Assembly: GCA_019637585.1 (NCBI GenBank)
Contig: JAHBVL010000010.1
Span: forward strand, 16,094 to 80,093
Length of the DNA: 64,000 nt
Source of the DNA: Thermomicrobiales bacterium
GTDB lineage: Bacteria; Chloroflexota; Chloroflexia; Thermomicrobiales; UBA6265
Direction: 5' to 3'
The notes under the pieces: generated by a model
Told to the model about the DNA's origin: nothing
The model's input: the letters and a program-made list of their open reading frames with translations, nothing else
Database searches by the model: none
Program-made: the position numbers and the translations under genes
Shown here: in pieces, positions 50,717 to 59,220 of the stretch
How the letters are laid out: the number at the start of each line of letters is the position of its first letter
Numbering within the stretch: position 1 is the stretch's first letter

Positions 50717-51880
50717 ATGCCAAACCGATTGCTAACCCACACTCTGACGATTTCGCTGCTGGCGATCGCCATGCTCACGGTGGGCTGGTCGACCTTGCTC
50801 ACCACGCACAACCGGCAGGGTGAGGCATTCGAACAGACCCGGGAGCTGCGCACCTATTTCTCGGCAGTCAATGGCTATCTGATCGGCGGCGCCCCCGATC
50901 AGCAGATCGGGCAGGGCGCGCCTGCCGCCGCGCCGGGTGAGCTGGTGTCTGCTGGCGTGGCCGAGATGCTGGCGCTGGCGGCCATCCGTTGCAGTTATCC
51001 CGATCAGCGCTTTTTCGTCGAATCGACGGGACAGGTCGGCGATGAAACGGTCGCCTATCTGCAGGCAACCGGGTGGATGCGACGCTTGCCAGCCTGGATC
51101 GCGCCTGTCGCCAGCGATGGATCTGGCCGCGCCATGGCCACTGGGCCGTCGATTTTGAACGCGGCGTCGCGAGATGTTTCGTTTCTGAATCTTCATCCTG
51201 GACGTGACGATCTCGCGCTTTTCCGGTCGATGGATCTCGTCATCGTTCACGTGACGCTATCCAACGACGCGCCCGCCGTGCGGTATGTGGCGTTGTCGGC
51301 CCCCGGCATCTACACGCTGCTCTCCGGAGAAGCAGAAATGCAAGGCGACCACGTGACCGAGGTGATCAGCCCGGATGCGCGGAGAATGGGGATCTTCGGG
51401 ACGAACGAGCGTGTTTCGTTGAGCGCCGCGGATTCACTTGTGGTCGGTGGAGGGCGTGCGGTGCTGAGTATTGCCAGCGGTGCGACGCTGGATTTGATCG
51501 CGGCAGTCGGAGTGCGGGAGGTTCCTCGCGAGGGCGCCCAGGCGACGACATCCCTCAAATCTGCGCGGACGCAGGCAGGGCGGGTCCGTGATGTGGATGT
51601 ACCGGCGCTCTTTCCACAGGGCGAGATCGAGCTGCTTGCCGAAACGGATCGCTCCGGGAGCGAGGGGGCCCGGTCGTGGACTGGAGGTTGGCTTCTGGTG
51701 CCTCCGGAGGCGATTGCGTCGCTGACGACGGAGAGCGGCGCGGAGCTCGTCACGATTCCGGCGATCAATGGCCAAGGGGCCCAGGTAGCGGAGTATCCAG
51801 ACCAGATGCTCATCGCCAATCGAGGAGATGGAGCACTGCTCATGTTCGTCATTCGCGTCGAGAGGTCGGCAGACCAGTAG
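50717..51880 (+). CDS. Secreted or membrane-anchored hypothetical protein
   Basis: The 387-residue protein has one N-terminal hydrophobic helix (TLTISLLAIAMLTVGWSTLL), which may be a signal anchor. The rest is soluble, with beta-rich segments such as YVALSAPGIYTLLSGEAEM. No catalytic motif, Cys pair or repeat is clear. It follows the DUF2298 gene in the same orientation and may be co-transcribed. The family is not recognised. Confidence 0.65.
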   Translation: MPNRLLTHTLTISLLAIAMLTVGWSTLLTTHNRQGEAFEQTRELRTYFSAVNGYLIGGAPDQQIGQGAPAAAPGELVSAGVAEMLALAAIRCSYPDQRFFVESTGQVGDETVAYLQATGWMRRLPAWIAPVASDGSGRAMATGPSILNAASRDVSFLNLHPGRDDLALFRSMDLVIVHVTLSNDAPAVRYVALSAPGIYTLLSGEAEMQGDHVTEVISPDARRMGIFGTNERVSLSAADSLVVGGGRAVLSIASGATLDLIAAVGVREVPREGAQATTSLKSARTQAGRVRDVDVPALFPQGEIELLAETDRSGSEGARSWTGGWLLVPPEAIASLTTESGAELVTIPAINGQGAQVAEYPDQMLIANRGDGALLMFVIRVERSADQ

Positions 51881-51994
51881 GGGGACACGTGGATTCTTGC
51901 CAGCATGCGTCATATTCTCGTCAGCATCTACGTTTAGATATTCGGATGCCGGTGTTTGTGCATCGGTTGGCGGTATGTTCGTCCTGGTTGAGTC

Positions 51995-52567
51995 ATGCAC
52001 ACCGATCGATCCAGCGGTGCGGCGCTGAGTGATGATGCGCTCCTGGCGGCGGCGAAGTCCGATCCGGGGCAGTTCGCGCTGCTCTACGACCGATATGTTG
52101 ATGCCGTTTTTCGCTACTGCCACCGGCGGCTGGACGACCGGGAAGCGGCCGAGGATGCGACGAGTCAGATCTTCGAAAAGGCATTCAGCAACCTGCCGAA
52201 GTGCCGTGACGAATGGTTCCGGCCGTGGCTCTTCCGGATCGCCCACAACGTTGTGATCGACTGCTACCGCCAGCGGCGACCCACCGTCGAATTGCTGGAT
52301 GACGCACTCCAGATGGCCGACGAGGCCGAGAATCCGGAGGAACGAGCAATCAGCTCGGAATCAGCCGCCACCCTGCGCCAGCTTCTCGAACTCTTGAGTG
52401 CCGAACAGCGTGAGGTGATCGAGTTGCGATTGGCTGGATTGAACGGGACCGAATCGATGGCGGTGCTCGGTATCAGTCGCGAGGTGCTGGGATCCCGGAC
52501 CTATCGCGCCATGAACAGGTTGCGCTCGTTGATCGAAGACGCCGAGGCGTTGGGGGTGCGGTCATGA
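51995..52567 (+). CDS. ECF-type RNA polymerase sigma factor
   Basis: The 190-residue sigma-70-like factor has region 2 (FALLYDRYVDAVFRYCHRRL, AAEDATSQIFEKAF, WLFRIAHNVVID) and region 4 (LLELLSAEQREVIELRLAGL, AVLGISREVLGSRTYRAMNRL). No region 1 or 3 is present, as usual in ECF factors. The next gene overlaps its stop (ATGA) and encodes a membrane protein with an extracytoplasmic propeller, the position where an anti-sigma factor is normally found. In region 4 the usual TEIA recognition-helix stretch is replaced by TESMAVLG, so the target promoter may be unusual. Confidence 0.9.
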   Translation: MHTDRSSGAALSDDALLAAAKSDPGQFALLYDRYVDAVFRYCHRRLDDREAAEDATSQIFEKAFSNLPKCRDEWFRPWLFRIAHNVVIDCYRQRRPTVELLDDALQMADEAENPEERAISSESAATLRQLLELLSAEQREVIELRLAGLNGTESMAVLGISREVLGSRTYRAMNRLRSLIEDAEALGVRS

Positions 52568-54207
52568 ATGGAGGTCCAAACCGGGAGACGGAACGTCTGC
52601 TGGCTTTCTGGGACGCCCTCCAGGAGGGTGGAGCGCATCTCCCCGACCTCGATCCCGGTCTGGCGACGACGGTCCGGTATCTGCATCAGAACGACCCGTC
52701 GGAGGCCGTTAATCCCGAATTCACCGCCAGGTTGCGCGACCGGCTGCTGGCCGGTCAGATACCTGCGGCCGACGGACCAGCACCCGTTCAGACCGTGCCA
52801 TATCCGGTTCCAGCCCTGCCGGTTTCCATCGAGCGCCAGGCGTCGCCAAGCGGGTGGCGTACATGGGGATGGCGGGCCGCCGCGCTACTCGTCGCGTGTC
52901 TGGGTGTTGTTGCGCTCGTCGCGGGGCAGGATCGGTTGTCGGATCTTCTGAGCGCCGACACGCCGGCGATACCCACATCAACCGTTGCCTCGATCGACGC
53001 ACCCACGCAATCACCAGAACCTCAGATTTCGGTAGATGGCATGCCGATGTACATGGGGAATGCGGCGCGAACTGGGATCGCGGATGCCGCCGGACCGGCA
53101 GATGCCGCCGCGATCGCCTGGTCGGCGCAGATGGACAAAGGTTCCGCCGGAACGCCGGTTCTTGCCGACGGCGTCCTCTACCTGGGATCCGCCGGCGGGC
53201 ATCTCTATGCGTTCGACGCGGAATCGGGAAAGGAACTCTGGGCTTTTCAGGGTGCGGGACCAATGCGGACAACTGCGCTGATCGCTGGCGACGTCGTGGT
53301 GACCACCGCCGGATTCGCCGGGATGGATGGCGCAGTGCATGGGGTCGATCGCGCGACTGGCGAAGAACGCTGGAGTTTCGCGGTCGAGAACCAGGTTCAA
53401 TCCGATCCATTGCTCTACGACGGATTGGTCATTTTTGGTTGCGACGATGGAGTTGTCTACGCGCTGAATCCGGAGTCGGGTGAGCTGGCCTGGTCGTATC
53501 AGGCGGGTGGTCCGGTTTCAGCCGCTGCGGCCGCTGGTGGGGGGCAGGTGGTGTTCGGTTCGGGCGAAGGGATGTTGACGGCGCTCGATGCCGCCACCGG
53601 GACCGAGCAATGGACCCTTTCCCCACCGAGCGAACTCACCGGAGACCCCGGTGACCCAAACCCGGGGCACAGCTGGTCGACCCTCCTGATTCTCGATGGA
53701 ACAGTCTTTGTCACCTACAGCATTGCCACCCAGATGGCGGTCACGCCGCAACTTGTTCTTGCGGTCGACCTGGAAACAGGCGCCTTGCAGTGGGCGCGGG
53801 ACGATCTGCTCGGGCTCCGAACGTCTCTGCTGATGCCCGCGCCGGACGGCACGATCCGGGCGCTCAGCATGGGGTCGAACGAAGCGCTCCTCACCACCTT
53901 CGAGTCCGGCACGGGCAATCCCGTGGGTGAGCGCCTGGTTCTGCCTGAAACCGAAAACGTTTCAGCGGCCGGTGGCGTGATTGCCGGTGACCGCCTCTAC
54001 ATCCTGGATGGCGGCGGCAATGGCGAGGGTTCAGCCCGTTTGCGGATCTTCGATTTGACCGACGCTTCCCAGGTTGCTGAAGTGCCGCTGCCTGGTCCCG
54101 GAGATGTTGGCCAGGTCGATGGCAGACGCCGGCCGCCGCTGGTCGTCGATGGCAGTGTCTATGTGGCCAAGAACGATGGAGCGGTGGTGGCGATTCGGGA
54201 TCAGTAG
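52564..54207 (+). CDS. Membrane protein with extracytoplasmic PQQ-like propeller, putative sigma-factor partner
   Basis: The 547-residue protein has a cytoplasmic N-terminus of about 95 residues with helices (TERLLAFWDAL, FTARLRDRLLAG), one membrane helix (about residues 98-120, WGWRAAALLVACLGVVALVAG), a Ser/Thr/Pro linker and an extracytoplasmic PQQ-like propeller of about seven blades (GHLYAFDAESGKELW, GVVYALNPESGELAW and others). Such a topology and the ATGA overlap with the sigma gene suggest an anti-sigma or sensor role. The N-terminal part has no clear zinc-finger (HxxxCxxC) anti-sigma motif, so it would be a non-canonical type. Alternatively, it is simply a co-regulated secreted protein. 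Confidence 0.75.
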   Translation: MNGGPNRETERLLAFWDALQEGGAHLPDLDPGLATTVRYLHQNDPSEAVNPEFTARLRDRLLAGQIPAADGPAPVQTVPYPVPALPVSIERQASPSGWRTWGWRAAALLVACLGVVALVAGQDRLSDLLSADTPAIPTSTVASIDAPTQSPEPQISVDGMPMYMGNAARTGIADAAGPADAAAIAWSAQMDKGSAGTPVLADGVLYLGSAGGHLYAFDAESGKELWAFQGAGPMRTTALIAGDVVVTTAGFAGMDGAVHGVDRATGEERWSFAVENQVQSDPLLYDGLVIFGCDDGVVYALNPESGELAWSYQAGGPVSAAAAAGGGQVVFGSGEGMLTALDAATGTEQWTLSPPSELTGDPGDPNPGHSWSTLLILDGTVFVTYSIATQMAVTPQLVLAVDLETGALQWARDDLLGLRTSLLMPAPDGTIRALSMGSNEALLTTFESGTGNPVGERLVLPETENVSAAGGVIAGDRLYILDGGGNGEGSARLRIFDLTDASQVAEVPLPGPGDVGQVDGRRRPPLVVDGSVYVAKNDGAVVAIRDQ

Positions 54208-54249
54208 CCCGGATGGCCTCTGCAACTGCCGGACCTTCCGTCAGACCCG

Positions 54250-54322
54250 ACCGGCCGTGAACGGCCCGGGCCCACAGTGCGACGGTCCTCCGGACCTGAG
54301 ATCCAGCCCGGAAGCTGCGGTC
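54250..54322. repeat. Dispersed repeat R2, copy 2
   Basis: This is the second copy of the element at 46404-46477, in the same orientation, with a perfect GGTCC-TCC-GGACC hairpin. It lies in the 156-base gap between the convergent propeller gene and PIN-toxin gene. Confidence 0.75.
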
Positions 54323-54363
54323 GCGTGGTTAGTGCTGCGTCAGGTAACTACCCCGATGCATCG

Positions 54364-54777
54364 TCAATCGCTGAGATCAGATGTACGCCAAAGACGAAGG
54401 CCGTCGATGTCTTCGAAGTGTCTCGTGTTTCGGGTGAAAAGGATCAGATCGTGCTGGATTGCAGTCGCGGCGATCAGGATGTCCATCGCACGCTCGTTCA
54501 CCGGCCGTCGTTGGCGCCGAAGATGGCCCCTGAGCGTGGCAGCAGTATCGGCGGTATCAATGTCGAACGGGATGATACGCACGCCCTGAATCAGATCCTC
54601 GTACCGCCGACGCATTCCCTCTGCGTCGCGACCGAACTTGATTCCTTCGAGAACCTCCACGGCGGTGATGACTGACAGTCCCATGCCGTGAGCCACCAGA
54701 TTGTCCAGGATTCGGACCGTGTCTGGATCATCGAGAAGGTAGTTGATGACTCCGTCCGAGTCGACTAGAAAACGCAC
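54364..54777 (-). CDS. vapC: PIN-domain toxin (VapC-like)
   Basis: The 137-residue PIN-domain RNase has the acidic active-site set: Asp6 (LVDSDG), Glu41 (TAVEVLEG), Asp99 (RAMDILIAATA) and a last acidic patch after TRNTRHFEDI. The start is the GTG at 54777, which lies 13 bases inside the end of the upstream antitoxin gene. VapC toxins cut tRNA or rRNA when released from the antitoxin. One unusual point is a second acidic residue, Asp8, right next to the first catalytic one. The target RNA is unknown. Confidence 0.88.
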   Translation of the reverse strand: MRFLVDSDGVINYLLDDPDTVRILDNLVAHGMGLSVITAVEVLEGIKFGRDAEGMRRRYEDLIQGVRIIPFDIDTADTAATLRGHLRRQRRPVNERAMDILIAATAIQHDLILFTRNTRHFEDIDGLRLWRTSDLSD

Positions 54778-55067
54778 GCTTCCCAATCGCGTGGGCGCTG
54801 GCCACGGCTTTCGCTGATCTGCCTCTTGAGCGACTCCCCGTCCACCAGACCCTTCCAACCGCCCGCGGCCGATCTGAAGCGTGCGATCTGTTCGGAATTG
54901 GGCCGCCAGGACTCGATGTCTGTGGTGGGAGTGACCTCAAAGCGGCGGCGGCGGCCGTCCATCAAGATGACCGGTTGATTCGAGTGACTAGACGAGGCGA
55001 GAAGCTCTTCAAGCTCTTCGATGCTCTGAATTTCAATGGACTTGTTCTTTATCAGGGCCGTGACCAT
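54765..55067 (-). CDS. Antitoxin for the PIN toxin
   Basis: The 100-residue protein precedes vapC and overlaps it by 13 bases, the standard antitoxin-toxin order. The N-terminus (MVTALIKNKSIEIQSIEELEELLASS) is compatible with a small beta-strand/helix DNA-binding fold, and the C-terminus is Trp/Arg rich, suitable for wrapping the toxin. AAGGA precedes the ATG. The subfamily is not recognised with certainty (not a clear AbrB, RHH or Phd fold). Confidence 0.75.
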   Translation of the reverse strand: MVTALIKNKSIEIQSIEELEELLASSSHSNQPVILMDGRRRRFEVTPTTDIESWRPNSEQIARFRSAAGGWKGLVDGESLKRQISESRGQRPRDWEACVF

Positions 55068-55098
55068 GGTGGAGTCCTTTTTGCGCCGCGCTTCGCAC

Positions 55099-58000
55099 TC
55101 AGTTTACTGTAGTCGGTCGCCAAACATGGCCGGGAGCGACGCGAGCGGCGAGCACTTCCGCGAGATGGATCGTCTTCCGGCCGGTGAAGTGTTCGATCTG
55201 CTGCCGGCAGGAGACACCGGCCACGGCGATGATCGTTTCGGAATCAGCGGCGTTGACCGCCGGGAAGAGTCGTTCCTCGCCGATGGCTCTCGAGACGTCA
55301 TAGTGTTCGGCTTCGTATCCGAATGAACCGGCCATGCCACAACAACCGGCGCCACTTTCGGACGCATTGCATCCCGCCGCTGCCAGAAGCTTCATCGAGG
55401 GACCCATACCGATCAAGGCTTTCTGGTGGCAGTGTCCATGGAAGAAGACGTTCGGGCGGGGTCCACTTGCCCACTCGATACCGAGGTCGTCGTCGGCCGC
55501 CAGTTTGGCCAGGAATTCATCGAACATGAACGCCTGACCGGCGACGACCTTCGCGTTTTCGTTGCCAGGAAGCAGGTCGAGATACTCGTCGCGCAGCGTG
55601 AGAATGCAGCTCGGCTCGGTACCGATGATCGGGATGCCCTGCCGGGCGTGCGGCGCCAGGAGATCGACATTCTTCTGCGCCGATTTTCTGGCTTCGGAAA
55701 CCAGTCCCTTGGAGAGCATCGGCCGGCCGCAGCAGGCCCGTCGCTCTTCGACGATGACCCGGAATCCGGCCGCTTCGAGCAACTTCACCGCCGCCAGACC
55801 GATATTTGGATAGTTGTAGGTGGTCCAGGTGTCGTGAAAGTAGACAACCGATCCACGGGTTTGCTGCTGGGGGGCTGCTTTCTTGGCCCGCCGCTTCCAC
55901 TGCCGCGTGAAGGTGTTTGTCGTGAATGTGGAGAGTCTGCGCTCCGGATGAACGCCTGCCAGCTTCATCATCGGACGGCCCAGCGGTGTGCGAATCGCCA
56001 GATTGGCCACCGGGGCGAATGCCGAGCCAAGACGGGAGAGAGTATGGATGTGCCCCATGACTCTGGCTCGTGCCGGTGTGCCATGCGCGTCGTAGTAGTG
56101 GGCCAGGAATTCCGTTTTGAGCTTGGCCATGTCGACGCTGGACGGGCACTCTGTTTTGCATGCCTTGCAGGAGAGGCAGAGGTCCATCACTTCGTACGTG
56201 TCGCGGGACGTGAAGTCTTTCGGTTCGAAGACATTGCCCGCCAGGGCATTGCGGAGGGCGTTGGCCCGGGCCCGGGTGGTGTCCTTTTCGTCCTTGGTGG
56301 CCATGTAGGAGGGGCACATGGTACCCGCTTTGAGTTTTCGGCAGACGGCCGCACCGTTGCACATCTCCACCGCAGCCATGAAGCCGCCTTCGCGGGAGAA
56401 GTCGAGATGCGTCTTGATCTCCAGGGGTTTGTATGCGGGGCCGAGGCGCAGACTCTCGGTCATCGGCGGGGCGTTGACCTTCTTGCCCGGATTCATGACG
56501 CCATCGGGATCGAAGATGGATTTGAACTCACGCATCGCCTGATAGAGCTTCGGCCCGAAAATGACCTCGTTCAGCTCCGAGCGCTGCAATCCATCCCCAT
56601 GTTCGCCGCTCATGACGCCGCCGAACCGGTGGGCCAGCTCGGCCGCCGCATAGCCCATTTCTTTCATCGCTTCGACGCCTGAGGTCTCTTTCAGGTTGAC
56701 CAGGGGCCGGATGTGGAGGCATCCGGATGAGGCGTGCGCGTAATAGGCCGCGGTCGTGCCATGCGACCCGACCAGTTGCTCGACGGCGCCGACGAACTCC
56801 GCCAGGTGTGGAACCGGCACCGAGACGTCCTCGATCACCGGGATCGGTTTGAAGTCGCCGCGAATGCTGTAGAGCAATCCGAGTCCGGCTTTGCGCACCG
56901 ACCAGACGTCGGCTTGCCGTTTCGGATCGAGCACGGTGAGTGGATCGGCGGCGAGGGAGATCTTCGCCTTCTTCAGGTGCGCGATCAACGCGTCGCAGTG
57001 CCTGGATACGTCGGATTCGTTCTCGCCGTAGTACTCGACCACGAGCACACCGGCGGGATCTCCTTCGATGAACGAGATCTGCGAGGCATATCCGGGCTGG
57101 GCGCGGGTGAGGTCGAGGAGCATCCGGTCCATGAGCTCGACCGCGGATGGCTCAGTTTCGAGAATGGTCGGGGTCGCCGACATCGCCGCGACCAGCTCGG
57201 CAAACTGCAGGATCACGATGCCGGTCCGTTTCGGCACCGGAACCAGTTTGAAACGCACCTGCATCAGCGTCGCCAGCGTTCCTTCGGAGGAGACGAGCAG
57301 GCGGGCGGGGTTGAATTCACCCGGCGCTTTGAGGAACTCGTCGAGGGAGTAACCGGTCGAGCGGCGCCAATGGGGCGGGAAGTCTGAGCGGATCAGATCG
57401 GCGTTGGTTTCGCCGAATTCCCGAAGCTGGGTCAGGAGGCGGCCGCGCGCGTCGCCGGCCGCGGTTTGCGTTTCCAGTTCCTCGGCGGAGACCTCACCGA
57501 GTTCGATGACATCCCCATCCGCCAGCGCGAACCGGACGCTTTCGACATTGTCGCCGGTCATGCCGTAGAGAATGGAATGGGCGCCGGTGGAGTTGTTGCC
57601 CACGACGCCACCGGCCGTGGCCCGATTGCTCGACGATGGATCTGGTCCGAACATCAATCCGTTCGGTTTGAGCAGCCGGTTGAGCGATTCGAGGTTGATC
57701 CCCGGCTCGACGGTGACGGTCCGCTCTTCTTCATTGATATCCAGCACGCGATTCAGGTACTTCGAGAAGTCGATCACCAGCGCCGCGCCCACGGTCTGGC
57801 CGGCCAGCGAAGACCCGCCCCCCCTGGGCAGAATGGGCACACCATGACTGGAGGCAAGCTCGACCGCGCCGACGACATCGTCGAGCGATTTGGGCAGGAC
57901 GACGCCAACCGGCTCGATCTGATAGTTCGATGCGTCGGTCGAATAGAGCATCCGGGAGGTTCGGTCGAACCGTACTTCGCCATGAATGCGGCTGCGCAGC

Positions 58001-58113
58001 TCCGCTTCGAGCACCTGGATCGTTTCGGCCGCGCCCCGGGCGGCCCGGACGCTGGGGTCGACGGGCGGCAGGAGTCGTGGGGAAGCGGCATTGGGGTCGG
58101 CGGTGGCAGTCAC
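55099..58113 (-). CDS. Fused FAD/Fe-S 2-hydroxyacid dehydrogenase (YdiJ/GlcD-GlcF type)
   Basis: The 1004-residue protein fuses an FAD-binding domain of the PCMH/GlcD type (about residues 35-500, with PILPRGGGSSLAGQT) and a C-terminal FAD-linked part to an Fe-S half like GlcF. Two 4Fe-4S ligand sets are visible: CNGAAVCRKLKAGTMCPSY and CLSCKACKTECPSSVDM, then two CCG domains (RRACCGRP and SGAGCCGMAGSFGYE). The overall length and order match the D-2-hydroxyglutarate dehydrogenase YdiJ branch. It should oxidise a D-2-hydroxyacid and pass electrons through the clusters to quinone or another carrier. The ATG at 58113 is followed by an unusually long Ala/Pro-rich N-terminus. The substrate is not fixed by sequence. 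Confidence 0.92.
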   Translation of the reverse strand: MTATADPNAASPRLLPPVDPSVRAARGAAETIQVLEAELRSRIHGEVRFDRTSRMLYSTDASNYQIEPVGVVLPKSLDDVVGAVELASSHGVPILPRGGGSSLAGQTVGAALVIDFSKYLNRVLDINEEERTVTVEPGINLESLNRLLKPNGLMFGPDPSSSNRATAGGVVGNNSTGAHSILYGMTGDNVESVRFALADGDVIELGEVSAEELETQTAAGDARGRLLTQLREFGETNADLIRSDFPPHWRRSTGYSLDEFLKAPGEFNPARLLVSSEGTLATLMQVRFKLVPVPKRTGIVILQFAELVAAMSATPTILETEPSAVELMDRMLLDLTRAQPGYASQISFIEGDPAGVLVVEYYGENESDVSRHCDALIAHLKKAKISLAADPLTVLDPKRQADVWSVRKAGLGLLYSIRGDFKPIPVIEDVSVPVPHLAEFVGAVEQLVGSHGTTAAYYAHASSGCLHIRPLVNLKETSGVEAMKEMGYAAAELAHRFGGVMSGEHGDGLQRSELNEVIFGPKLYQAMREFKSIFDPDGVMNPGKKVNAPPMTESLRLGPAYKPLEIKTHLDFSREGGFMAAVEMCNGAAVCRKLKAGTMCPSYMATKDEKDTTRARANALRNALAGNVFEPKDFTSRDTYEVMDLCLSCKACKTECPSSVDMAKLKTEFLAHYYDAHGTPARARVMGHIHTLSRLGSAFAPVANLAIRTPLGRPMMKLAGVHPERRLSTFTTNTFTRQWKRRAKKAAPQQQTRGSVVYFHDTWTTYNYPNIGLAAVKLLEAAGFRVIVEERRACCGRPMLSKGLVSEARKSAQKNVDLLAPHARQGIPIIGTEPSCILTLRDEYLDLLPGNENAKVVAGQAFMFDEFLAKLAADDDLGIEWASGPRPNVFFHGHCHQKALIGMGPSMKLLAAAGCNASESGAGCCGMAGSFGYEAEHYDVSRAIGEERLFPAVNAADSETIIAVAGVSCRQQIEHFTGRKTIHLAEVLAARVAPGHVWRPTTVN

Positions 58114-58281
58114 GCGGTGTTTGCTCCTGATCGAGGAAGGGATCTGACCGCGCGACAGGGGCGTCGCAGCGGCGACCCGGCGAGTGTATCAAAAGGCGGT
58201 GTATCTTCTCTCTTCGCCGGTTTGGCAGGGCATCCTGATTGCGTTGCGATTTCGTATGCTCCAGTGAAGGAGATGAATCTG

Positions 58282-59220
58282 GTGCACTTACGACTCTCAC
58301 GCCGTTCGGCACTGCTGGGAGCCGCTGGGTTGGCGATCGCCCGGAGGCAGGTCGCTGTCGCTCAGGAGCCGCGATCTCTGCCCCTGGCATGGCCGGGCCG
58401 TCATCCGGGGGATGGATTCTGGATTCGGAACGCGTTCGCCAGTGAGAACACCTGGTACAACCCGGGGTGGTGGCATTGTGGCGAGGACTGGTATGCCCTC
58501 GGCGACGTGGAGACGGGCGGCGCCGAGGTGCTGTCGGTCGGGCAAGGACGGGTTGTCTACGTCGGCTCCGACTATCCCGGCCGGGTGGTGATCGTCGAGC
58601 AGGAGGACGGGCTCTACGCGATGTATGGCCATATGGACCCGGACTCGATCGTTCCGGAGGGAACGCCCGTTCGAGCGGGGGACATGCTGGGCACCGTCTA
58701 CCACCGAACCGATGGCCGGGCGCCGAGTCACCTTCACTTCGAAATGCGTACCTTCCTCTTCAGCGACAGAGTGAATGGTGAGCACCCTGAACATGGCGTT
58801 CGATGCGGATTGAACTGTCCTCCCGGTCCGGGCTACTGGCCGATGTCTGCGGAGCACCCGGCCGAGCTGGGATGGCGTAATCCGGTTTTGGCGATGGCGG
58901 CCGCGACGTTCACCGGGCGATGCTATGTCACTGAATCCGCCCCATCCGCGATGATGCCGTTCCTGGATCAACCAGGCGGCGAGTCGCTGGGTGAGCAGGC
59001 GCTTCGGGCTGGCGATCTGGTGGAGATCGGCGAAGTCAGCGGCCTCGATGCTGCCGCGACCGAGACGAGCGCCGAACACTATCAGGTATGGGGACGGACC
59101 AGCATTGGCGGGCAGTCGGGCTGGTTGCGCATCGTCCAGCCAGCCGACGGGGACACCGGATCGGACGGACGTCCGGCGTCGGTGGAGATTCTCCTGGCGC
59201 CGGAGAGGTTCATGCTATGA
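58282..59220 (+). CDS. M23 family metallopeptidase, Tat-type leader
   Basis: The product is 312 residues. AAGGAG (58267-58272) is nine bases before the GTG at 58282, while the ATG at 58273 directly abuts it, so GTG is preferred. The leader (SRRSALLGAAGLAIARR) is Tat-like. The LytM/M23 domain has the HxxxD ligands (His65, Asp69 in HCGEDW) and the HLHFE motif, with YGHMD between. A C-terminal SH3-like domain (GRTSIGGQSGWLRIV) may bind cell wall. M23 enzymes cut peptidoglycan cross-links or related peptides. It overlaps the next gene by four bases (ATGA). The open frame reaching back to 57466 is not coding. Confidence 0.88.
   Translation: MHLRLSRRSALLGAAGLAIARRQVAVAQEPRSLPLAWPGRHPGDGFWIRNAFASENTWYNPGWWHCGEDWYALGDVETGGAEVLSVGQGRVVYVGSDYPGRVVIVEQEDGLYAMYGHMDPDSIVPEGTPVRAGDMLGTVYHRTDGRAPSHLHFEMRTFLFSDRVNGEHPEHGVRCGLNCPPGPGYWPMSAEHPAELGWRNPVLAMAAATFTGRCYVTESAPSAMMPFLDQPGGESLGEQALRAGDLVEIGEVSGLDAAATETSAEHYQVWGRTSIGGQSGWLRIVQPADGDTGSDGRPASVEILLAPERFML

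Noticed and set aside
57466..58281. In-frame upstream extension of the first M23 peptidase (270 extra residues)
   Set aside because: It lies entirely opposite the FAD dehydrogenase gene, and the Tat-like leader plus AAGGAG mark the real start near 58282.
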